Origin: Stenotrophomonas acidaminiphila
GTDB lineage: Bacteria; Pseudomonadota; Gammaproteobacteria; Xanthomonadales; Xanthomonadaceae
DNA: 64,000 nt
Direction of reading: 5' to 3'
Assembly (NCBI GenBank): GCA_002951995.1
Contig: CP019797.1
Location: 60,001 to 124,000, forward strand
How positions within the stretch are numbered: the stretch's first letter is position 1; each line of letters starts with the position of its first letter. The notes under the pieces were generated by a model. The model saw only the letters and a program-made list of their open reading frames with translations, had not been told where the DNA came from and made no database searches. Position numbers and translations under genes: made by a program. Shown piece after piece: positions 48,100-55,700 of the stretch.

Positions 48100-48110
48100 T
48101 GGTTGGACCT
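48100..48110 (+). promoter_or_regulatory. GntR-type operator upstream of the TonB receptor gene
   Basis: TGGTTGGACCT lies 39 bases before the receptor start codon. It differs by one base from TGGTTGGACCA and shares GGTTGGACC exactly with the fucose operon site. It would lie downstream of the proposed transcription start, where a bound repressor would act as a roadblock. Confidence 0.55.
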
Positions 48111-48148
48111 TTGATCCGATTTCGTCTTCCCGGGAGGGGGAATTAGTG

Positions 48149-51115
48149 ATGATTCGTTCCTGCACACACCACCGCACCGCGTTGGCAGCCGCCCTGGCTG
48201 TGGCGCTGGCTGCCCCGTTCGTTGCCGGCGCACAGGACGCGCCCAAGGAAAAGGGCCGCACGGCCCAGGCCAAGGATCTGGATGCCATTACCGTCACCGG
48301 CTCACGCATCAAGCGCTCCGAGGTCGAAGGTCCGGCACCGGTGACGGTCATCACCGCCGAGCAGATGAAGAAGGAAGGCTTCGCCACCGTCTATGACGCC
48401 CTGTTGACCATCACCGAGGCGATCGGCTCGGTGCAGAACGATTACGACTGGGGCCAGAGTTCGGTCAACGCCAGTCCGCTGAACCTGCGCAACCTCGGCC
48501 CCGGCCGCAGCCTGCTGCTGATCAACGGCCACCGTGTGGCCGACTATCCGATGCCGTACCAGGGCAAGAGCAACTTCGCCAACTACAACAACATCCCGAC
48601 CGGCATCGTCGAGCGCATCGAAGTGCTCACCGGATCGGCGTCCGCCATCTATGGCTCCGATGCGATGGGCGGCGTGGTCAACGTCATCCTCAAGGACAAC
48701 ATCGACGGCCATACCGCGCGGGTGCGTTATGGCGAGGCCACCCGCGGCGGGCGCGAGAACACGGACATCGTGCTGTCCGGTGGTTTCGGCGGCGATCGCT
48801 GGAGCCTGGTCTACAACCTGCAGCACTTCAAGCGTGGCGAGCTGCTGGCCGGCGACCGTGCGTTCATGGACAGCGAGGACGACAAGGACTACGCCACCTG
48901 GAACCCGGTCGAGCGGCATTACGGCATCGGCAAGGCCACGCCCTACCCGGGCCTGCGCCTGCGCCAGCCCGGCACCGTGGACAACCTGCCGGGCATCGGC
49001 AGCGTCACCCGCCTGATCGCGCCGCCGGAAGGCGCGTGTGACCAGTACGGCAGCCTCTATTACCGGTTCACCTACCGCGGCTACGACCGCAACACCGGTG
49101 CCGAGTCGACCGGCGGCACGATGTGCGCGCAGCGCGTGTTCAACAACTGGGCGCTGCGTACCGGCAGCGAGGACAACTCCGGCTACCTGCACGGCACCTT
49201 CGATTTCAGCGATGAGACGCAGGGATGGGCCAGCCTGGGGGTGTGGGACTCGACCGGCCGCTTCAACAGTTTCCTCGATGGCTTCTCCAGTCCGAACTTC
49301 TGGGATCCCCGTGCCAACAATGGCGCAGGCGCGCCGCGCAACTTCCTCAAGTTCCTGGCACCGCAGGAAATGGGCAACCACGACGCCATCCTGACCCTGT
49401 CCAAGGAACGCGCGATCGACGTCAGCGCCGGCGTGAAGGGCCGTTTCGGCGACCGCTTCGACTGGGAGGCGATGGTCGGCCGCGCCACCTACGAGGTGCG
49501 GGAGAACTTCCCGACCTACAACCAGGGCAAGATGTTCGACTTCTTCATGGGCGCGCAACAGGGCACCGCCGCCAACGGCATGCCGATCTACACGCCCGAC
49601 TACAACAAGCTGTGGAATCCGCTCTCGCCCAGCGAGACCTCGGTGTTCCTCGGCCGCGGCAACAAGAAGGCGCGTTCCTGGTTGAACCAGGCCAGCTTCA
49701 CCGTCGATGGCGACCTGTTCGAGGGCTGGGCCGGCCCGATCGGCTTCGCCGGCGTCGTGGAAGCGGCGCGGCAGGGCTACAGGCTGACCCCCGACCCGAA
49801 GACCCTGGACCCGGATGATCCGGATGGCTGGTACACCCCGTTCGGCAACATCGAGCAGGGTGGCGGCAGCCGCAACCGCTATGCCGCCGGCGTCGAATTC
49901 CGCGTGCCGTTGCTGGACAGCCTCACGGCCAACATCGCCGGCCGCTACGACAAGTACGACGCGGTGCGCAGCGGTGCCAAGTTCACCTACCAGACCGGGC
50001 TGGAGTGGCGGCCGCTGGATACCCTGCTGGTCCGCGGCAGCTACGGCACCGCGTTCCGTGCGCCGGACATGCACTATGTCTATGCGCTGCCCAGCTCGGG
50101 CGTGTCCGATTTCACCGACTACGTGGCCTGTGCCGACAACGGCGGTGGCGGCGGCTACGGTTGCCCGTGGGACGGCCGCAACAACGTCCAGTTCAAGATC
50201 GAGGACGCGCGCGTCAACCGGGGTGGCACGCCGGACCTGAAGTATGAGGAAGGCGAGTCGTACACGATCGGCTTCGTCTGGGATGCCTTCAGCAACTTCT
50301 CGCTGTCGGCGGACTACTGGGACATCAGCATCGACAACCTGATCGACGACATCGGCGCCGACGACCTGCTCAAGGCCGAGGCCTACTGCAGCCGCAACGG
50401 CTTCACCCCGGACGGCGCGCCGCTGGCATCGCCGCCCTCGTCGCAGTGGTGCTCGGAGGTGGCCGGCCGCATCCACCGCACCCCGGGCGTGGCGGGCAGC
50501 GTGGCCGGCTCGGTCACCATCGACATCAACCCGGTCAACCGGGCCGAAACCCAGGTCGCCGGCGTCGACGTCAGCGCCCGCTACCGCCTGCCCGACACCG
50601 TGACCGGCAGCTGGAGCTTCAACCTGGGTTACACCAACATGCTGACCTACAAGCAGCGTGGCCTGTCCACCGAGCCGCTGGTCAACACCCGCAAGGAACA
50701 GAACCCGCGCACCAAGCTCACCGCCAGCGCGAACTGGATATGGGAGAAGTGGAACGCGACCCTGCTGGTGTACCAGAAGTCCGGCGGCCGCGAGAACGGC
50801 TGGGGCGGCTGCGAGCCCCTGGCCGACGGCTACACCGCGCTGACCTACGTCGACGACGCCACCTGCCGCGACGAAAATCCGACCAGCGTCACCTATGGCC
50901 AGACCTCCAGGCGTCACTACGGCCATCGCCAGCCGCGCCGCTACTTCAACGGCAGCGTCGGCTACCAGGTCACCGACGCCTGGAAGGTGAACCTGTACGT
51001 GTCCAACATCTTCGACAAGATCTACGGCGACAAGTGGGCGGGTGATTTCGCCTTCAACGTGGACGATCCGGTCGGCCGCGAAGTGGCCGCGGAGGTCATC
51101 TACCGGTTCAAGTGA
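48149..51115 (+). CDS. TonB-dependent outer-membrane receptor
   Basis: A 988-residue outer-membrane transporter. Signal peptide MIRSCTHHRTALAAALAVALAAPFVAGAQ, then a TonB-box-like DAITVTGSRIKRS, the plug domain (APVTVITAEQMKKEGF, LNLRNLGPGRSLLLINGHRV, GIVERIEVLTGSASAIYGSDAMGGVVNVILK) and a beta-barrel ending in an aromatic-type C-terminus (VIYRFK). The proline/asparagine-rich plug is typical of Xanthomonad glycan receptors. It is divergent from the GH29-PNGase operon, so import of an N-glycan or its fragments is the likely job; the ligand is inferred only from context. GGGAGGGGG precedes ATG 48149. Confidence 0.93.
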   Translation: MIRSCTHHRTALAAALAVALAAPFVAGAQDAPKEKGRTAQAKDLDAITVTGSRIKRSEVEGPAPVTVITAEQMKKEGFATVYDALLTITEAIGSVQNDYDWGQSSVNASPLNLRNLGPGRSLLLINGHRVADYPMPYQGKSNFANYNNIPTGIVERIEVLTGSASAIYGSDAMGGVVNVILKDNIDGHTARVRYGEATRGGRENTDIVLSGGFGGDRWSLVYNLQHFKRGELLAGDRAFMDSEDDKDYATWNPVERHYGIGKATPYPGLRLRQPGTVDNLPGIGSVTRLIAPPEGACDQYGSLYYRFTYRGYDRNTGAESTGGTMCAQRVFNNWALRTGSEDNSGYLHGTFDFSDETQGWASLGVWDSTGRFNSFLDGFSSPNFWDPRANNGAGAPRNFLKFLAPQEMGNHDAILTLSKERAIDVSAGVKGRFGDRFDWEAMVGRATYEVRENFPTYNQGKMFDFFMGAQQGTAANGMPIYTPDYNKLWNPLSPSETSVFLGRGNKKARSWLNQASFTVDGDLFEGWAGPIGFAGVVEAARQGYRLTPDPKTLDPDDPDGWYTPFGNIEQGGGSRNRYAAGVEFRVPLLDSLTANIAGRYDKYDAVRSGAKFTYQTGLEWRPLDTLLVRGSYGTAFRAPDMHYVYALPSSGVSDFTDYVACADNGGGGGYGCPWDGRNNVQFKIEDARVNRGGTPDLKYEEGESYTIGFVWDAFSNFSLSADYWDISIDNLIDDIGADDLLKAEAYCSRNGFTPDGAPLASPPSSQWCSEVAGRIHRTPGVAGSVAGSVTIDINPVNRAETQVAGVDVSARYRLPDTVTGSWSFNLGYTNMLTYKQRGLSTEPLVNTRKEQNPRTKLTASANWIWEKWNATLLVYQKSGGRENGWGGCEPLADGYTALTYVDDATCRDENPTSVTYGQTSRRHYGHRQPRRYFNGSVGYQVTDAWKVNLYVSNIFDKIYGDKWAGDFAFNVDDPVGREVAAEVIYRFK

Positions 51116-51122
51116 TCCGCCG

Positions 51123-51151
51123 CCGGTCCCCGTCATCCCGACGGGGACCGG
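51123..51151 (+). terminator. Hairpin after the TonB receptor gene
   Basis: Perfect stem CCGGTCCCCGTC / GACGGGGACCGG with loop ATCC, starting eight bases after the receptor stop codon. It has no T-run, so it may protect the 3' end or aid factor-dependent termination. Confidence 0.5.
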
Positions 51152-51244
51152 GCACCGATCGCGCTCGCGGGGCACCGCATCACCGCCTCTCCGTTCTCCC
51201 ATCTGTCTCTCCCCCCTCGCAAGAGGCCGCAGCATGGGACACCT

Positions 51245-51270
51245 GGTCCGGCCCCGGCCGGACCTTTTTT
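51245..51270 (+). terminator. Intrinsic terminator between the receptor and M61 genes
   Basis: Stem GGTCCGGC / GCCGGACC with loop CCCG, followed directly by TTTTTT (51265-51270). A classic Rho-independent terminator that separates the receptor gene from the M61 peptidase gene. Confidence 0.85.
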
Positions 51271-51372
51271 GTGGGCGCCGTCCAGCCGGGAGCCGGGGCA
51301 TGGCTAACGGCCCGTGCGCCGGGTAGCGGCTGCGGCGATCATCGCGGTCCCGAACCGACGCGAGACCTGCCG

Positions 51373-53292
51373 ATGCACCCGATCCGCCCCGCCCTGCTGG
51401 GACTGGCACTGATGGCCGCCCTGGGCCTGGCACACGCCGCCCCGGCCGTGCCCGCCACCGACGCCCGCGGCGTCGCCATCAGCGAGGCGGCCTATCCGGG
51501 CACGATCCGGCTGGAGGTGGATGCCACCGACCTCGGCCAGCGGGTGTTCAAGGTGCGCCAGACCGTGCCGGTGCGGCCCGGGCTGCACCGGTTCCACTAT
51601 CCGGCATGGCTGCCGGGCAACCATGCCGCCAGTGGCGCGATCGAGAAGCTGGCCGGGCTGGTGGTCACCGGCAACGGCCAGCGCCTGGAATGGACCCGCG
51701 ATCCGCTCGACGTCTTCACCTTCAACGTGCAGGTGCCCGAAGGCGTGGCCGAGCTGCGCATGGACTACCAGTTCCTCAGCCCCACCGATGCCGCGCAGGG
51801 GCGCACGGTGATGACCCCGAACATGCTCAACCTGCAGTGGATCGCGATGGTGCTGTACCCGGCCGGCCATGCCGCGCACGCCATCAGCTACCGCGCCAGC
51901 GCCCGCTACCCGCAGGGCTGGGAAGCGGCCAGTGCGCTGGAGGTCGAGCGCCGCGACGGCGACACCGTGCATTACGCGCCGACCAACCTGGAGATCCTGG
52001 TCGATTCGCCGGTGTTCGCCGGCCGCTACCACCGTACCTTCGATCTGGCGCCGGCCGGCACCCGGCCGGTGCGCCTGAACGTGTTCGCCGACCGCGCCAA
52101 GGACCTGGAGGCCAAGCCCGAGCACATCGCCCAGCACCGCGCGCTGGTGACCCAGGCGCGCCGGCTGTTCGGCGCCGAGCACTACAACCACTACGACTTC
52201 CTGTTCGCGGTGACCAGCCAGCTCGGCGGCATTGGACTGGAGCACCAGCGCTCCAGCGAGAACAGCGAGGATCGCGACTATTTCAGCGGCTGGAATCCCA
52301 AGGTTGGCAGCAGCGACCTGCTCGGCCACGAGTACACGCATTCGTGGGACGGCAAGTACCGGCGCCCGGCCGACCTGGCGACGCTGAACTACAACGTGCC
52401 GATGCAGGGCAGCCTGCTGTGGGTCTACGAGGGCCAGACCCAGTACTGGGGCAACGTGTTGACCGCGCGTTCCGGCATCCGCCCGCTGGATGCCTCGCGC
52501 GACGCGCTGGCGCTGGTCGCGGCCACCTACGCCGGCAACCGCCCCGGCCTGGAATGGCGCTCGCTGGGCGACACCACCAACGACCCGGTGATCGCGCGCC
52601 GCAAGCCCAAGCCCTACCGCGGTTACCAGATGAGCGAGGACTATTACCAGGGCGGGCAGATGCTGTGGCTGGAAGCGGACGTGCGCATCCGCCGGCTCAG
52701 CAGCGGCAAGCGCAGCCTGGATGATTTCGCCCGCGCCTTCTTCGGAAAGAACGACGGCCAATGGCAACGACCGGACACCTACACCTTCGAGGACGTCGCC
52801 GCGACCCTGGAACAGGTGCAGCCCACCGGCGACTGGGCGCGATTCCTGCGCGACCGCCTCGAGCGCCGGGTGGGCCTGACCGGCGGCATCGAGGCGTCCG
52901 GCTGGAAGCTGGTCTACACCGACACGCCCAGCGCCTACTACACGGCGACGATGAAGGGCCGCGGCGCCAGCTTCATCTACTCGCTGGGGCTGTCGCTGGA
53001 CGGCAATGGCCGCATCGGCGAGGTGCGCTGGGACAGCCCGGCGTTCAACGCCGGCCTCGGCAGCGGCATGCAGGTGCTGGCGGTCAAGGACCTGCAGTAC
53101 AGCGCCGGGGAGCTGGAGGACGCGGTGCGCGCGGCAAAGGACGGCCAGCAGCCGATCCGCCTGCTGGTCAAGGACATGGACGTGTACCGCACGTTCGCCA
53201 TCGACTACCGCGGCGGCCTGCGTTACCCGTCGCTGCAGCGCATCGAGGGCACCCCCGACTACCTGACGCCGATCTTCAGCGCGCGCAGGTAA
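51373..53292 (+). CDS. M61-family (glycyl aminopeptidase-like) metallopeptidase, exported
   Basis: A 639-residue exported zinc peptidase. Signal peptide MHPIRPALLGLALMAALGLAHA; N-terminal beta domain; catalytic HEYTH (319-323, within GHEYTHSWDGKYRRP) preceded by GGIGLEHQRSSENS and followed by LLWVYEGQTQYWG, which brings the third zinc ligand Glu; then a C-terminal PDZ-like domain (GEVRWDSPAFNAGLGSGMQVLAV). M61 enzymes favour glycine or alanine at the peptide N-terminus. It might degrade peptide left after deglycosylation, but no shared regulation with the glycan genes is visible. A terminator separates it from the receptor. Confidence 0.9.
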   Translation: MHPIRPALLGLALMAALGLAHAAPAVPATDARGVAISEAAYPGTIRLEVDATDLGQRVFKVRQTVPVRPGLHRFHYPAWLPGNHAASGAIEKLAGLVVTGNGQRLEWTRDPLDVFTFNVQVPEGVAELRMDYQFLSPTDAAQGRTVMTPNMLNLQWIAMVLYPAGHAAHAISYRASARYPQGWEAASALEVERRDGDTVHYAPTNLEILVDSPVFAGRYHRTFDLAPAGTRPVRLNVFADRAKDLEAKPEHIAQHRALVTQARRLFGAEHYNHYDFLFAVTSQLGGIGLEHQRSSENSEDRDYFSGWNPKVGSSDLLGHEYTHSWDGKYRRPADLATLNYNVPMQGSLLWVYEGQTQYWGNVLTARSGIRPLDASRDALALVAATYAGNRPGLEWRSLGDTTNDPVIARRKPKPYRGYQMSEDYYQGGQMLWLEADVRIRRLSSGKRSLDDFARAFFGKNDGQWQRPDTYTFEDVAATLEQVQPTGDWARFLRDRLERRVGLTGGIEASGWKLVYTDTPSAYYTATMKGRGASFIYSLGLSLDGNGRIGEVRWDSPAFNAGLGSGMQVLAVKDLQYSAGELEDAVRAAKDGQQPIRLLVKDMDVYRTFAIDYRGGLRYPSLQRIEGTPDYLTPIFSARR

Positions 53293-53933
53293 AAGCGGCA
53301 GAAGGCAACGGGCGGACATTGGACGAGGCAGGCGGGCATCTGGTCAGCCTGCCCTGTCCACGAGGTGAAGTGGACAGCGGACGGCCGCGGATCGCCGCCC
53401 CCGTTGCCTGTCCCGGCAGGCATGCCGCTGCGCGCGCCTGCCTGCCAGGCACCGGCAGCCGCCGGCGGCAGGGTGCTTTGCCCGATGCCCGCTCCGGATC
53501 GAGCCGGTCAGCCGCTTGCCGCTTGCCGCAGGCCGGCAAGGACAGGCTCATCGCGCCCGGGCAGCGCGCACGGGTTGTGGTCGCGGAAGGGGGCCGGGTG
53601 CCAGGCCGAAAGCCTGACGGGTGCGATCCGGCGGCGGGTGCGGCACCCGTGAGCTGAAGGCCGGCGCACCGTACGTGCCGCGGGTTGCCCCCGATGCCGG
53701 GATCATCGACCCGGTGACCGGTTCGCGGTTCGCGGTTCGCGGGGAAGCGGGCCTCTGTCCGGCAAGCTGAGGCAAAAGCACGCCACCGCAACAGCGACGC
53801 CACCCTGCCGTGCCGCTGCGGGAGTTGGCGACCCCCGGGGCATCGCCCGGATGGCGCGCCGGCCGGTCATGGCCAGCGATCGTAGGGCGCCGCAGGGCGT
53901 CGCCGGAGACCCCGCGGAAGCACCGGTCGCGGC
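53293..53933. other. Intergenic stretch, no supported gene
   Basis: About 640 bases lie between the M61 gene and the convergent membrane-protein gene. All ORFs here are low-complexity readings without family features. Structures seen: a hairpin CTGTCCAC / GTGGACAG near 53354-53377 and three tandem GTTCGCG units near 53720-53741. No promoter or RNA gene is recognised. Confidence 0.6.
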
Positions 53934-55700
53934 CTACGGCGCGCCTGTGTCACGGCGGATGACAGCCGGGCGCCGCCGCTCCAGCCACCACAGCAGCGCC
54001 GCCACGCCGATGAAGCCCAGCAGCCACGGCCAGCGTGCACCGGGCACCGGCAGCGCGGATGCTGCGGTAATTCCGGTGCTGCCGCGCAAGGCTGAAGTGG
54101 CCTCGCGCGCGGCCTGCGCGTGCAGGGCGCGTGCGTCGGCCGGGGCGATGATCCGTATCCCGGCGCTGGTATCGCCGGCGACGACGCGGTGCCAGCCGGC
54201 CTGCCGCGGCCACCAGCCGCTGCAGTTGCCGGCGCGTGGATCGGCCAGCAGGAGGGTCGTGCCGCCATCGGGGGCTTCGATCCGGGTGCCGTTAGGCAGC
54301 CCGCACAGCGCGGTGCGCTCACCGGCCCAGGCCCAGGCGGGCAGCCGTGCCAGCGGCGATGCCGGCAGCGGCCGCGCCAGCACCGCCAGCACCTGGTTCC
54401 ACAGTTCGGCATGGGTGTCGGCGTGGCCGGCCAGCACCAGGGTGTAGCTGTCGGCGACCGGCAACAGGCCGATGCGGCCGCGGCCGACGGCGCGCCAGCC
54501 GCCGATCGCGCTGCCGTCGGCGGCGCGCAGCAGCGGCACCACGCCGGGATTGGCGAACGCCAGGTCGAAGCGCTCGATGGCCGGCGCCGCGGGCGCGCGC
54601 TCACCGTCAGTACCTGCATCCGCGCCCGTATCGGCATCGCGCAGCTTCAGCGTGGCGGTCCGTTCGCCACCGCGCACCTCCAGCCCCCAGTCGCGCAGGG
54701 TGCGCCTGGCATTGGCGTCCAGCGCGCCGCCCATGCGCACCAGCACGCCGAGGCCGTCGCGCATCGCCGCGGCGATGGCCGCGCGCTGCGCCGAGGACAG
54801 CGCCGCCAGGCGGCGCTCGTCGAGCAGCAGCAGGTCGAGCCGGGCGAGGCTGGCCGGGTCGATGGCCGCCGGTGCATCGCCCAGCTGCACCCCGCCACCG
54901 ACATGGATGCCGGTCTGCACGGTGGCGCCGGTGTCGGCGGCCCAGCGCTGCAGGTACTTCAGTTCCGGCCCCGGGGCGCCCGCCAGCAGGCGCAGCGTGG
55001 GCGCCGGCAGCGGGCGCACGCGCACCGGCACCGGTACCTGGTCGAGCCGCCTGCCCTCGCGGTCGAGCACGCGCAGGGTGAACTCGACGTCGCCGGCGTC
55101 GCGCGCGCTGGCCGCCAGGCGGACGCGACCGTCGTCACCGGGGGCGGCGAGGGCAACGCGATGCCCGGCCGGGTCGAGCAGCTCCACCCGCGCCTGCGGC
55201 AGGCCGTGCACGCGTGCGCCCACCTCGAAGCGCGCGCCCGCGGCGAGCGGTGGCGGCGCCTGCAGTTCGACCAGGCCGCGCGGCGCGGCACCGGGCAGGA
55301 AGCGCAGCGGCGGCAGTGTGGCATCGCGGTCGCGCGCCGGCAGGCCCTGGCCGACGATGACCAGTTCGCGGGTGCCAGGGTGCTGGCGCAGGGCGGTGGC
55401 CAGGTCGGGTACCCGCTCCACCCCCGCCAGCGCCGGCGCTTCCGGCAGGCGTACCCGGATGGCGGCACGAACCGCCGCCAGCTCCGCCGCGCGCGTGCCG
55501 GCGGTGGCCACCAGCAGCGTATCGGCAGGCACCGCCTGGCGTGGCGGGAACAGCGCCAGCCCGAGCAGCAGCGCCGCCGCCAGCTGCAGCACCAGCTGCA
55601 CCGCCAGGCGTGCGCGCGGCGGCCGCGGCGGCAGGCACAGGCGCAGGCTGGCGAGCAGCACGGCCAGGGCGATGACCCCCAACGGCAGCCAGGCACTCAT
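53934..55700 (-). CDS. Membrane-anchored protein at the end of the MoxR/DUF58 operon
   Basis: A 588-residue protein with membrane segments at the N-terminus (LPLGVIALAVLLASLRLCL and a second within 33-50) and one near the C-terminus (WPWLLGFIGVAALLWWLE). Between them is a large periplasmic region with Ig-like stretches (VELLDPAGHRVALAAPGDDGRVRL) and a segment resembling the GATase-like or von Willebrand-type domains of Bat proteins (LDLLLLDERRLAALSSAQRAAIAAAMRDGLGVLVRMGG). No precise family is assigned. It is the last gene of the operon; its ATG overlaps the previous stop (ATGA). Confidence 0.75.
   Translation of the reverse strand: MSAWLPLGVIALAVLLASLRLCLPPRPPRARLAVQLVLQLAAALLLGLALFPPRQAVPADTLLVATAGTRAAELAAVRAAIRVRLPEAPALAGVERVPDLATALRQHPGTRELVIVGQGLPARDRDATLPPLRFLPGAAPRGLVELQAPPPLAAGARFEVGARVHGLPQARVELLDPAGHRVALAAPGDDGRVRLAASARDAGDVEFTLRVLDREGRRLDQVPVPVRVRPLPAPTLRLLAGAPGPELKYLQRWAADTGATVQTGIHVGGGVQLGDAPAAIDPASLARLDLLLLDERRLAALSSAQRAAIAAAMRDGLGVLVRMGGALDANARRTLRDWGLEVRGGERTATLKLRDADTGADAGTDGERAPAAPAIERFDLAFANPGVVPLLRAADGSAIGGWRAVGRGRIGLLPVADSYTLVLAGHADTHAELWNQVLAVLARPLPASPLARLPAWAWAGERTALCGLPNGTRIEAPDGGTTLLLADPRAGNCSGWWPRQAGWHRVVAGDTSAGIRIIAPADARALHAQAAREATSALRGSTGITAASALPVPGARWPWLLGFIGVAALLWWLERRRPAVIRRDTGAP

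Noticed and set aside
53293..53933. ORFs of up to about 175 codons between the M61 gene and the membrane-protein gene
   Set aside because: No motif, no conserved-looking composition and no start signal. Recorded as intergenic.
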